Positions 1-10,500 of a stretch of DNA of 64,000 nt are shown here, piece by piece. The translations under genes were made by a program, and so were the position numbers. Under the pieces are notes generated by a model that ran no database searches, had not been told where the DNA came from, and worked only from the letters and a program-made list of their open reading frames with translations. The first letter of the stretch is position 1. Each line of letters begins with the position of its first letter. The stretch covers positions 10,167,966 to 10,231,965 of the forward strand of contig ML058433.1 in NCBI GenBank assembly GCA_003013855.2, read 5' to 3'. The DNA comes from Liriodendron chinense (lineage: Eukaryota; Streptophyta; Magnoliopsida; Magnoliales; Magnoliaceae).

Positions 1-200
1 GTGGCGGGAGAGATGGTGGGGATCGAGTGATGAGGAGAGATGGAGATCGAGTGGGAGAGGGATTAGGGTTGGGGAGATGAGAGGGAGATGGAGAAAGGGA
101 TTTGGGCGAGAGGAGATTTGGGGAAAGGGATTTTAGCGCTGTTTTCAGGCGCCAATTAGGGCTAGAGACGAACGGTCCCCCTTTTCTCGCTATTGAAGTG
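1..200. other. Purine-rich flank, no gene seen
   Basis: The first 135 bases are a G/A-rich stretch with repeated GAGATGG and GGGATT-like words, followed by about 65 bases of ordinary sequence. I see no reading frame or RNA gene. It may be low-complexity DNA or the edge of an element that begins outside the window. Confidence 0.4.
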
Positions 201-205
201 ATGTA

Positions 206-637
206 ACCAAGTTCTGTGGGGCCCACCATGATGTGTGTTGTATCCACACCTTCCATCCATTTGGAGAGGTCATTTTAGGGCATGAGACAAAGAATGAGGC
301 AGATCCAAAGCTCAGGTGGACCCCACCATAGAAAATAGTGGAGAGTGACGCCCACCGTTAAAACCTTCCTAGGGCCCACCATCATGTTTATTTGAGATAC
401 AATCTGTTCATATGTTCACACAGACATGGAAGAAGGGAAAACACAAATATCAGCTTGATTGAAAACTTCTGTGGTCTCCAAGAAATTTTTAATGGTAGGC
501 GTTCAATCTCCACTGTTTTCTATGGTGGGGTCCACTTAAGCTGGATCTGCCTCATTCTTTGTCTCGTTACCTAACATGATCTCTCTAAATGGATGGACGG
601 TGTGGATAGAACACATACATCATGGTGGCGCCTGAGG
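206..637. mobile_element. MITE-like long inverted repeat (GTGGGGCCCACC family)
   Basis: The left arm starts near 206 with an ACCAAGTTCTGTGGGGCCCA-like end and runs through 'catgatgtgtgttgtatcc'. The right arm, ending near 637, is its imperfect reverse complement (TATGGTGGGGTCCAC, then ATGGATGGACGGTGTGG, then CATCATGGTGG). The arms are about 190 bp each, so the whole unit could fold back on itself. There is no coding sequence. The same architecture recurs at 731-1076, 1098-1500 and inside the hAT element at 39775-40221, which marks it as a dispersed family of non-autonomous elements. The superfamily is not established because I cannot read a clean target-site duplication. Confidence 0.75.
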
Positions 638-730
638 ACTGACATGCTCCTCTGTAAGCGACCCGCACCCACAATAGTACACAAGCTAATCCGCTTCGAA
701 AATGGAGGGGAATTCGATCGTACTGAGTAA

Positions 731-1076
731 AGTCTGTGGGCCCCACCGTGATTTATGTATTTTATCCACTCCCCTCATCCAATTTACTAGATAATTTTAG
801 GGCTTGAATAAAAAATGAAGGATATCCAACGCTCAGGAGGACCACACCACCGGAAACAGTGTGAATTGAACATCTACCGATTAAAACTTTTTGGGGACAC
901 AGAGCTTTTAGATTAGGCTAGCATTTTTGTTTTACCTTCATCCATGTCTGTTTGATCTTATGAACAGGTTGGATAGCAAATAAACATTACTTTGGTCCCT
1001 GGGAAGGTTTCACAATGGAAATCATTATTCCCACTGTTTCCTGTGGTGAGTCTGATCCACTTGAGCTAGTAAGCTA
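731..1076. mobile_element. MITE-like copy, diverged
   Basis: It starts with GTCTGTGGGCCCCACCGTGA and carries family landmarks in order: TTTTATCCACTCCC, ATTTTAGGGCTTGA, GGAAACAGTGTG, CATCCATGTCTG, TTATGAACAGGTTGGAT and CCCACTGTTTCCTGTGG. The arms are inverted but more diverged than at 206-637, and the outer part of the right arm appears to be missing near 1076. Confidence 0.6.
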
Positions 1077-1097
1077 GCAAGGTGGCTAGTGCTCGGT

Positions 1098-1500
1098 GGT
1101 TTGGGTACCACACCATAATATATGTGTTTTATCCATGCCGTTCATTCATTTTTCAAGATCATTTTGGGGCTTATCCAAAAAATGAGGCAGATATAATTCT
1201 TAAGTGGACCACACCCCATTAAAAACCTTCAAGGGCCCACTGTAATGTTTATTTGATATCCAACCTTATTGATTATGTCATAGACCTGGATGAAGGAACA
1301 AACAGATATCAGCTTCATCCAAAACTTTTATGGCCCCTAAGGAGTTTTTAATGGTGGTCGTTAAATCAATACTATTTCTTGTATTGTGGTCCATTTGAGA
1401 TTTGGATCCACCTCATTTTTTAGCTCATACCATAAATTGATATGAAAAAATGGATGAACAATGTATATGAAACACATACATCATAGTGGAGCCCACAAAT
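1098..1500. mobile_element. MITE-like copy, diverged
   Basis: Left arm: GGTACCACACCATAATATAT, a TTTTATCCATGCCGTTCATTC word and ATTTTGGGGCTTATCC. Right arm: TATTGTGGTCCATTTGAGAT, a TGGATGAACAATGTATATG word and ACATACATCATAGTGGAGCC, the inverted counterpart. About 400 bp, non-coding. A further decayed right half seems to lie at 1540-1786 (GTGTGGTCCACCATAAA, then ATGGATGGTGTGGATAT). Confidence 0.6.
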
Positions 1501-1794
1501 TAAAAACAATAATGAATAAGCATTAAAAAACTTTCGGGCCACAAAAGTTTTACATCCAAATCTTAGGTGAGCTAGACCTTTAGGACCAATCATCCAAATC
1601 TTAACATTATTAATAGGTTGGATTTGCACAAATACCTTACCACGAGCCATTTCTAATTTTTAATGACGAGGTACTTAATTACCATCGATTCTTGTGGTGT
1701 GGTCCACCATAAACTTCAAATCTGCAATTTTTTTGCACTTGCCCTAAAATGGGCTGGAGAAACATATGGATGGTGTGGATATACAAACTTATCC

Positions 1795-2690
1795 ATTTTT
1801 TTTCTTAAATTTCACTTCTTACCAATTTTCAATTTTTCTCAAACTTCTCCATTTTTTTTCAAAACATTTATTGTTTTTAAACTTAAATATTTTTTCAAAA
1901 TCTAAGTTTTTCATCAAACTTCTTATTTTTTTTCAAAATGGCATTTTTTCTTTTTTCACATTGTCAATTTCCTTCAAAATTACTGTTTTTTTTAAATATC
2001 AGTTTTTTTTTTTTTCAAAATCTCAGTTTTTTTAATTCATTTTTTCTTAAACATTGTTAATTTTTTTCAAACTACTTAATTTCTTTTTCAAAATCAAACT
2101 TTTTAAAAACTTCTCAATTTTTATTCTCAAAATGTCTGATTTTTTAAAATCTCATTTCTTTTTATCAAAATTCTCAATTTTTTTTCAAAATATAAAATCT
2201 CAATTTCCTTTTAAAACTCACAAGTTCTGTTGAAATCGATTTTTGTTTCATACTTCTCAATTTTTTCTAAGAATGTTAATTTCTTTCAAAATTATAATTA
2301 TTTTACAAATCCCAATTCTTTTGCAAAATCTTGATTTTTTTTAAATCTCATTTTTTCTACAAATCCCAAATTTTCAAAATCTCATTTTTTTATATCAATT
2401 TTTTCAAAATACAAAATCTCTAATTTTTTTTCAAAGTTTATATTAGTTCAAACTGGTAAATTTTATTCAAACTTTTCAATGTATTTCAAAATGCCATTTC
2501 TTTTTAGAATGTGAATTTCTTTCAAATTTTCGGTTCATTTTTAAATCCCGAATATTATTTTCAAAATCTTGATTTTTTTCTAAATCTCAATTTTTCTTAA
2601 ACATTGTTAATTTTTTTGAATTTCTCAAACTTTTTCTCAAAATCCAATTTCTTTTTAAATTTATCAATTTTCGTTTTAAAAAAACTAATT
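1795..2690. repeat. T-rich degenerate tandem repeat
   Basis: About 900 bp dominated by variations on TTTTTTCAAAATCTCAATTT, repeated every 20-40 bases with length-variable T runs. Apparent reading frames here are only runs of F, S, I and L codons and are not genes. It ends where the CACTA subterminal motifs begin, so it may be the interior of that element, but this is a guess. Confidence 0.75.
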
Positions 2691-2699
2691 TATTTAGAT

Positions 2700-3086
2700 T
2701 GAAATTCGGCTATCGATGATTTTATATTTACGACGGATCATTTCCGTCGAAAAAGTCAAGAAAGACTGTCGATGATTCCCAAAGTGACGCAGAATTTTAC
2801 GACGGATCGAATTCCATCGGAAACTTTTACTTTACGACGGATTGTATCTGTCGTTAATTCGCTATTACGAACGGTTTTTGGTAGTAAAATTGTCAATTTA
2901 TCTGCCAAAAGCTGGGAGTGGTACCAGTTAGCGACGGACCGCTTCCTTTATTAACGACGGTTGTAGTCCATTGTAAAGGTAAACGACGGTGATAGTCCGT
3001 CGTTAACTGAAGCCACTTTTGCGACGGACCAAATTCGTCGTTAAACCAAGCATTTTTGTGTCATTTTTCACTGTTTTGGCGTAGTG
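2700..3086. mobile_element. Right end of a CACTA (En/Spm) transposon
   Basis: The last 18 bases (3069-3086) read CACTGTTTTGGCGTAGTG, whose reverse complement begins with the CACTA signature. Inside this end lie many short direct and inverted copies of an ACGACGGA / CCGTCGTT motif between about 2730 and 3045. Such arrays are the usual subterminal transposase-binding repeats of CACTA elements. The following three bases, TCT, would be the target-site duplication. I cannot find the matching left end, so the element is truncated, overwritten, or starts before the window. No transposase is seen here. Confidence 0.7.
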
Positions 3087-3179
3087 TCTTACAAAAGAAC
3101 CTATATCGAATTCATCATGGATCATTAATTATTGATAAAAACAAGTTAAAATTTCTGTTAATAAGGGATTTTACACTTT
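3087..3179. other. Short flank between CACTA end and Tat element
   Basis: Ninety-odd AT-rich bases with no recognisable feature. This is the left genomic flank into which the Tat element inserted; it resumes at 14104. Confidence 0.4.
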
Positions 3180-3184
3180 ATATG

Positions 3185-4220
3185 TGTTAATGTCAGATTT
3201 TGTAACGAGATCCTCCGGCTTTCCTCCTTCGCTCCAGCAGAGATTTCCACCACCAGACCTGAAGTAAGACAGCAAATAAGGGTGGCTGGGGACCAGCCGT
3301 TAGCCCTCCGATGCTTAAGTTAGGCCACAGTAAGAAGAGAAGCCAAGCAAAACAGGACCAAGATTGGATGATGTATGCGTCTCTGCTCTTAATGGAGCCA
3401 CCCCTTTATATAGATCTGAGGCAATCCAATTTGTTACGTGAGATATCGAAATCCCGTTGATGTCGCATACGATACTGAGAATTTGCTGATTTCGTGGGAT
3501 AAGATCCTATCTTTTGAGTCAGCATCCAACCCAATGACTTATTTCAACAATCACGCCCCTTGATGGCAATCCCTTGAAATCCGGCTGGAAGCCGTAGTTG
3601 GAATGATAGCTTCCGAAAAGGAAGGAGACGCCCGTAGTTGGAGTCATAACCTCCGAAAAGGAAGGAGACGCCGACGAGTCGGGGATCACCGAACTGGATA
3701 TGGCCCTGCTTGGTGTCGCAGAGGGATTGAACAAACTACTCGACGGGAATCGGGTGCTAGTACTGAAGGCTAAGAGATATTTCCGCAGGAAAGCTGCTCG
3801 CATATTAAAATGTGGTCGCGAGTCCAAGTACATACTTAGATGTAACGTCTTTCAACGACTTGTGAGAAGGTCTGCTCGCGAATCTAGTTTTCCCGTATTT
3901 GACTATCAATGACTCCTGATTAGGTGAGCTCGATAGTCGAATGGTCGTTCCACACTCATCCAATATTCGACTCTCGATCATATGATCTCGAGAGTCGAAT
4001 GGACGTCCCGCACTTATCAAATATTCGACTCTCGATCAGATAATCTCGAGAGTCGAATGGACGTCCCGCACTTATCCATTCTTCGACTCCTGAGATTACA
4101 ATCTCGAGAGTCGAAGCCGTACTCCACCTTTACCCGTTCTGCGACTCTTGATCAGATCATCTCGAGGGCGAGATGGGCATTTCCGCGTGAAACCTTATCT
4201 CCGCCATTTTGCCTATAACA
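3185..4220 (-). repeat. Left LTR (3' LTR) of the Tat element
   Basis: 1036 bp, TGTTAATG...TATAACA on the plus strand. On the minus strand the U3 part comes first and carries the palindrome array, then a TATATAAAG box (3412-3404). It matches the LTR at 13063-14098 except for single-base differences in these contexts: TTTCGTGGG/TTTCATGGG, CCGGCTGG/CCGACTGG, AACTGGAT/AACTAGAT, TATCAATG/TATCTATG and TTATCAAA/TTATCCAA. Confidence 0.95.
3907..4170. promoter_or_regulatory. Array of palindromes in Tat LTR U3
   Basis: Four to five units spaced about 58 bp apart, each an imperfect palindrome of the form CGACTCTCGATCATATGATC followed by its mirror TCTCGAGAGTCG, joined by a conserved GAATGGACGTCCCGCACTTATCCA-like linker. 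Best units start near 3968, 4027, 4084 and 4142. The same array is in the right LTR (about 13785-14050). Placement in U3, upstream of the LTR TATA box, suggests enhancer-like or protein-binding repeats; this function is inferred. Confidence 0.7.
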
Positions 4221-4232
4221 GATGCCCCCCAA
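4221..4232 (-). promoter_or_regulatory. Polypurine tract of the Tat element
   Basis: Directly inside the left LTR the minus strand reads TTGGGGGGCATC followed by the LTR start TGTTATAGG. A G-rich tract abutting the 3' LTR is the usual plus-strand priming site in reverse transcription. Confidence 0.7.
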
Positions 4233-4485
4233 GTCCTTGCCGCCAAGAGTTTCTTAAGGAAAGGGCTTAGCTCACTATCACACGAAATCGCCCGCTGCTT
4301 TCATCGAGAACGGCACCCCACATGATGGGCTGGAATTAATGAGCGCCAGCTTTCCGCAGCCTTTCCGCAGACAGAAAATGAAGGGGCGCTCGCCACGTAT
4401 TTGAGGAGTTAATGGGCGTGCCTGCTCGAGCGCTGTGTCAAGGGAGGGACTGCCACGTGCCATCAGATACGGCGGAATGATTGCC

Positions 4486-4495
4486 TATAAATATA
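4486..4495 (+). promoter_or_regulatory. TATA box of the antisense gene
   Basis: TATAAATATA lies about 160 bp upstream of the ATG at 4645, with a pyrimidine-rich leader between. It is on the strand opposite to gag-pol and points at the extra gene, so the element probably carries an internal antisense promoter. Assignment rests on the motif and spacing only. Confidence 0.55.
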
Positions 4496-5269
4496 CGGAG
4501 TCCGCCATTTCTTTGATTTTCTACAGAAGTTTTTTCGAAAGGAACCTGCAGTCTTCTTTCCATTCTTCTTCCTCTTCCGGTGTTCATTTTCTTTCCTGTT
4601 TTTGGTATACTTCTTTTTTCTTCTCCTTTTATTTTTATCTCCCCATGGCTGGGAACTCTGACGAGACTACTGTCCCTCTTGGTGATGCCACTCCGGAGTC
4701 CTCTGCCTCCAGCAGTGCAAGGGTTTCGGCGGGGAGATACACAGCAGCTGGATATCCTTCCGTTTTATCGGAGGACCGGCTGGCTGAGCTACGGGAGAGA
4801 TACCTAATCCCTGACTCAGTAACTCTCCGCTTGCCCGGAGGTGGAGAAACACCCGACTCCCCCCCCCCCCCCCCCCCCCCAGGATGCGTAGCATTTTATG
4901 AGTACCAGCTTATCCTGGGGGTACGCCTTCCCCTCCATCCCTTCGTTCGCGATGTACTACGGTGTTACAAGATTGCCCCTGGGCAACTCATTGTGAAGGG
5001 GTGGAGGGTGGTTTTGGGCTCCTTTACCCTTTGGGCTCAGGCTGGCAACGGGGAACTCACGGCGGAGGAGTTCCTCCGTATGTTTCATCTGAAGAAAGCT
5101 CCCTCCAGCGAAGGCTGGTATTATTTGTGTTATTGGCACCGGGATAATTTCGTGTTGGGGAAGCCCTCCTCGAACTATCCAGGCTGGAGGAAGCGGTGGT
5201 TCTATGCTTCCGGGAGCTGGGAGTCTGCCTCCTCCAGGGGTCCAGGAGTGACCCGGTTTTTCTGTGAAG

Positions 5270-5351
5270 GTAGACACAATCCCGTATTGTGCAGTTTCCT
5301 CAGAATAATTTTTAGGGTTTTGCTTCGTTTGACCCTTATTTGTGCTCGCAG
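5270..5351 (+). other. Inferred intron 1 of the antisense gene
   Basis: 82 bp, begins GTAGAC, T-rich, ends TGTGCTCGCAG. Without splicing, exon 1 reads on only to a stop at 5416. With splicing the frame joins into a 692-bp open exon 2. The protein on both sides is continuous in character. Confidence 0.65.
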
Positions 5352-6043
5352 GTATCCCAGCCTTGAGGAAACCGAATTTGAAAGGAGGGATCAACGAGAA
5401 GATTGTCAGAGTGTATAAGGTGCCTGTCGGAGATAGGCATATCGAGGCTTGCTTATCTCCTTTGCGACTTGCAGCAGCAGGCCTCATATCCAGGAGAGAA
5501 GTTGAAATGACGAAGGCTGGAGAGAAGAGAGGCCTACTACCCCGACTGAAGGGCACAGGCTCCAAAAGGCAGAAGAGAACCCCTGCCGAACCTTCTCAAT
5601 CTTCCATCCGCACGGGCAGCGATCAGCCTGCCCTTCCCGCGAGCATGGCGGGGGCCCCAGCTGGGCCCACTATTCCTTCACTGGTGGTCGCACCTGGGCC
5701 ACCAGTGATCAACATTGCAGATAATTCCCCAGATGGGGTGGGGTCCAGCTGCCCCCCAGCTGAAGAGGCTCGAGAGCAGGTGGAGCCTCAAGAGCCGACT
5801 CCTGCTCGGGAACTGGTCTCGGCTGCCGAGCAGGGACCTGCTCGCGAGTCCATGCCTCCACCTCGCGAGCAGGCCGGTTTGGTCGTTGCCCAACCGTCTG
5901 GGAGTGGGACGTACTCTATTCCACGCCACCTCCATCCTGTATGTAAATTTTTGTTCGAGAATGTCCCGCCTCACGCCTTCGGCTCCCTCCCCGAGCCAAG
6001 TCCTAAGAACCTTATCCTCGAAGCGGGGATGAGGATGGTTCAG

Positions 6044-6116
6044 GTAAGACTTCGTCAAGACCTGTTTCGACCTGTTGTTACGTTCCAGAACTCTTATATT
6101 TTTCATCTCTTTGCAG
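6044..6116 (+). other. Inferred intron 2 of the antisense gene
   Basis: 73 bp, begins GTAAGA after CAG and ends with a pyrimidine stretch and TTTGCAG. It lies exactly on a codon boundary. The downstream exon opens as a charged, helix-prone segment rich in E, R and K. Confidence 0.65.
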
Positions 6117-6828
6117 GGTTTAGATCTTATTCTGCGAACGAGGCGTGATATCGTTGCCGCCCGTCGCACGATAGAGGAGGCTGAGGGAAAGAGGACTGCC
6201 TTGGAAAAGGCAGTTCAAGGAAGAGATCAACTGCTCAAGGCTCGTGGGCAGTGATCTCGAAGAGAGATGAGGAGAAAAAGATCCTCATCGAGAAGATCCA
6301 AGTCCTGACCGACAGGTATCAGGCCTTGGACTCAGACTACGTGAAGCTCACGGGTCTGAAGGAGAAGGCAGAGAGAGAGAGAGGGAGATCTTCCGGCAGG
6401 ACAAGATCTCGTTAGAGGAGCAATTCGCGGGGGCCAGGTCGCAGCTCAAGGAGGCCTACGACAACCTGACTAGGGAGCGCACCGCTCTTGCGCAGCTTAA
6501 GGACGACTCGATCCACTGGGACGAGGAGAGAGTCGCCCTTGTAAAAATGCTCTCGGAGGAAGGTGCTCGGGCAGTTTCCGAGTTCCGGACTTCGCAGCTG
6601 TATGACGATGAACGATATGAGTCATATGATGCTGGTCGAGACTTTACACTAAGAGTAGTGCAACGAATGATCCCATCCTTCGATATGGGGGAATTCGGTC
6701 GAGTCGCGACCATCATAGCTGCAGAAGAGCAGGCTGCTGCCGAGAACGAGGTGACTGAAGCCACGCAGGCTGGAGGGGCTCCTGAAATGGGCCCTGAAGT
6801 CGAGAGCGTGGCTCCTCCAAGCGATTGA

Positions 6829-7507
6829 TTTCTTTTTTTCTTCTCTCTTGTATCTGCGCTCATGTATCTGTAATCATCAAATTATCAATGAAAAGATATT
6901 TTGGAAGTGTTATTGTTTTGTTGCTGTTCTCTCTTCATCTTCCATTTTTTGCTTTATGTTGATCTCGAATGGATTCATCAGAGATGCGACCCTTTAATTC
7001 GAGCATGAGCTGCTCTGCTCGCATTTAAGGTGCATGACCACATTCGAGCGCGAGCTGTGGTGCGATTCGAGCTCGAGCTACGATGCTCGCGATTAGGGTA
7101 TATTACCCCGACCCCATAATTTGAGCACGAGCTGCGGTGCTCGCATTCCGGAGTGCGATCCTTCCTCTCACCAGTCGGGAGTAACCAACTCATGAAAATG
7201 AATTAGACTCAATCCGGGGGTCGTACGACCGTGTCCGCGTTGAGATAGACTGATCTATCGATTGAGATTTTAATTCTACCAAGGGCAGGAGGTTGGTCAA
7301 GAGATGGTATTCATTCTCTTCGAGGCTGTTCAGGTCCATGTAAATGAAGCAACCAACTAGTGATTTCAGTCCTACCAAAGGTAGGCAATTGGCCAAGAGG
7401 ATGTGTAAGCACTCTCTTCAGGGCTATTCAGGTCCATATAAATGGAGTAGCGGCCAAAAGATATCCTTCACTTAATTCATAAAGCGCTATAATGAACTAC
7501 ATCGAAT
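6829..7507. repeat. Spacer between antisense gene and pol, with internal repeats
   Basis: After the antisense gene's stop there is a possible poly(A) signal region (ATCAATGAAAAG near 6885). 6990-7150 holds three to four degenerate copies of a TTCGAGCACGAGCTGCGGTG word. 7263-7354 and 7358-7452 are two diverged copies of a roughly 92-bp direct repeat, landmarks TTCTACCAAGGGCAGG and TGTTCAGGTCCATGTAAATG against TCCTACCAAAGGTAGG and TATTCAGGTCCATATAAATG. No coding role seen; this is the 3' untranslated zone for both convergent transcripts. Confidence 0.6.
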
Positions 7508-10500
7508 CTAGGGGTAGTATCGTAGCAAATGCTCCACGTGCCAAGGGCGACGTACAGGCTTCCCTTGCATGTCTTCAAGATAATAAGTACCGGGTCGCAC
7601 AACCCTAATAACCCGATACGGGCCTTCCCAATTCAGATCCAATGAACGAACAGGGACTCCAAGATTTTGCCTTAGGACCAAATCTCCGAACTGGAAGGAT
7701 CTAGGTCGAACCTTCGCATTCCGATAACGAGCAATACGTTGTTGATATGCCGCCACTCGTATTTGGGAAGCATTTCTTCGCTCTTCCAAGAGATCGAGAT
7801 GAAGTCGGAGGTTTTCCTGATTGCTCGCGGGATCATACTGTTCGATCCGATATGAGGGCACTTGAATTTCCACTGGTACTACTGCGTCAACACCAAATGC
7901 TAAGGAGAAAGGAGTTTCACCTGTCGATGTACAAGCCGTGGTTCTATAGGCCCATAACACCTCTGGTAGAAGCTCTGGCCACACCCCTTTACATTCACCT
8001 AGCTTGGTCTTTAAATGATGCTTTATGATTTTATTCACTGCCTCGACCTGCCCATTCGCCTGAGGATGATATGGAGAAGTGCGGAGATTACGTATCTTCC
8101 ATTTGTCGCAAAATTCATCAAAGGCTGCGTTGTCGAACTGCGTTCCGTTATCGGTAATTATAGTATGAGGAAGTTCGAAGTGACATATGATATTTCTCCA
8201 CATAAACTTAGTAGTTTGTTTTTCAGTAATTTTGGCTAATGGTTCTGCTTCGGCCCATTTGGTGAAATAATCAACCGCCACGATCGCGAACCTATTCTGT
8301 CCCTTTCCCATAGGTAAGGGCCCGATGATATCGATCCCCCACTGAGCAAAAGGCCAAGGGCTGTTGACTGGGGTCATCCGCTCAGACGGTACACGAGGTA
8401 TAGGTTGATATCGTTGACACTTGTCGCATTTTTTAGAAAATTCGATGGCGTCTGCTTTCATAGTAGGCCAATAATATCCTTGCCTCATCGCTTTATATGC
8501 TAGAGATCGCCCCCTGGGATGATTACCACATGCCCCCTGGTGTACTTCATCTAGAACACGAAGTGCTTCTTCTGGATGAAGACACCTTAAATAAGGCAAG
8601 GAGAAGCTTTTTCGCAACAAGATTTCATCTTGTAAGGTGTACCTGGCAGCTCGAAATCGAATTTGTCTTGCAGCTTTCTTGTCTTCTGGTAGGTATCCAT
8701 CTCTGAGATAAAGGATGATAGGATCCATCCAGCATGGAGATGATTGTACCGATATAACTTGTTCTAGAGTTACGTGGTCGATACTCAAGTTCTGACGATG
8801 CTCGATGGGGATTGAATGTGATAACTCCGATTCCGGCGCAGAAGCGAGTTTTGCCAAGGAATCGGCAAGTTGGTTCTGCTCGCGAGGGATATGAATTATT
8901 TTATAAGTCTTCAGTTTGGCGAGCAGGATGAGGACACGAGATTTGTATAAGGCCATTCTTTCTTCTTTGGCTTCGAATTCACCAAGAACTTGATTGACAA
9001 TGAGCTGGGAGTCGCTATGAATTATCAAATTCTGGACTGCGAGGACAATGGCCAGTTCGAGGCCAACAATTAGGGCCTCATATTCTGCTTCATTATTGGA
9101 GACGCGTGATTCGAAACGCAGAGCGTATTGAAAATGCGACCCGTCGGGAGCCACTAAAATCAGGCCCGCTCCACTGCCAGTGGCCCGTGACGACCCGTCC
9201 ACGAAGAGCGACCAAGGAGGCTGGTCGCTGGTCATGACATTATCTTCAGAAGAATATGTAAATTCGGTGATGAAGTCAGCCACGGCCTGGCCCTTGACTG
9301 CGGTCCTAGGACAGAATGAGATATCATGCTCGCTGATCTCGACCGCCCATTTAGTTAAGCGCCCGGAAGCCTCAGGCTTTTGAAGGACTTGCCGTAATGG
9401 ATGATTTGTTGGTACTAAAATAGCATGGGCTTGAAAGTATGGTCGCAGTTTTCGAGCTGCCGTGATTAAGGCTAGGGCCAGTTTCTCCATATCAGAATAC
9501 CTAGTTTCTGCATCAACCATTGCTCGACTGATATAATAAACGGGCCTTTGTACCCCGGAATCTTCTCTTATTAAAGCGGCACTAACGGCCGTGGAAGACA
9601 CAGATAAATAAAGAATGAGTTGCTCATGTGCCACAGGCTTAGATAAAATAGGGGGAGCGCTCATATATTGCTTTAGTTGTTGAAAAGCTTCTTCACACTG
9701 AGGTGTCCACTTCCAATCAGACTTGGCCGTTGCACGAAGGAGTTTGAAGAAGGGCAAGCACTTGTCAGATGCTCGCGAGATGAACCTGTTCAATGATGCG
9801 ATGCGACCAGTTAGACGCTGGACGTCCTTCAGAGTCACTGGGGATTTCATCTCTATCAATGCTTTAATCTTTTCGGGATTTGCTTCAATTCCACGCTGGC
9901 CAACCATGAACCCAAGAAATTTTCCTGCAGACACTCCAAATGCGCATTTTTCTGGATTTAACTTCATTTGATACTTCCTCATCAGATCAAAGGCTTCTCG
10001 AAGATCAGGAATGTGGTCATCTTCATCCATGCTTTTCACGAGCATATCGTCAACATATACTTCCATATTCCTACCGATTTGAGCAGCGAATATTTTGTTG
10101 ACAAGACGTTGATAAGTGGCCCCTGCATTTTTGAGACCGAACGGCATTACCTGGTAGCAATATAGTCCTCGATCTGTGATGAAGGCAGTATGCTGGCTAT
10201 CAGGTGGATGCATCATAATCTGGTTGTAACCAGAATAAGCATCCATAAAACTGAGGAGAGCATGTCCAGCTGTTGAGTCAACCAACTGGTCGATCCGCGG
10301 TGTCGGAAAACTATCTTTGGGACATGCTTTGTTCAAGTCTGAATAGTCGACGCACATCCTCCATTTGCCATTAGCTTTTCGGATGAGAACTACGTTGGCG
10401 ACCCATTCTGGGTAGTCAACTTCTTTTATGAAATTAGCCGCGAGTAGCTTTTCAACTTCAGTTTTGATTGCCATTTGTCTTTCTGCAGTAAAGGCACGTC

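Larger units (their letters stand above)
4645..6828 (+). pseudogene. Antisense extra gene of Tat element, spliced, gypsy-type transposon domain (Transposase_28-like)
   Basis: A plus-strand gene convergent with pol. Three exons fit: 4645-5269, 5352-6043 and 6117-6828. Both introns (82 and 73 bp) have GT-AG ends (GAAG|GTAGAC...CTCGCAG and CAG|GTAAGA...TTTGCAG) and joining keeps the frame. Exon 1 starts at ATGGCTGGG and encodes a region resembling the plant 'putative gypsy type transposon' domain (PF04195), with conserved-looking YEYQLILGVRLPLHPF, then WRVVLGSF and WYYLCYWHRD; a 22-C run (4859-4880) encodes prolines. Exon 2 is proline/glutamate rich. Exon 3 looks coiled-coil. Exon 3 contains a frame break near 6245 (TGA at 6252) and another at a GA repeat (6370-6385), so the copy is probably dead unless these are sequencing errors. 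Extra antisense reading frames are known from Tat elements such as Grande; the function is unknown. Confidence 0.75.

Noticed and set aside
1766..2035. Phenylalanine-rich frame in the T-rich tract
   Set aside because: Translation of a low-complexity T-rich repeat.
3519..3833. 104-residue frame MYLDSRPHFNM, repeated at 13397-13711
   Set aside because: Located in the Tat LTR, identical because LTRs are identical. The reverse frame MALLGVAEG is the same case.
4957..6169. Minus-strand frames opposite to the antisense gene
   Set aside because: Proline, serine and arginine rich mirror frames of exons 1 and 2 on the GC-rich segment. No gag or pol homology; pol ends at 7508.
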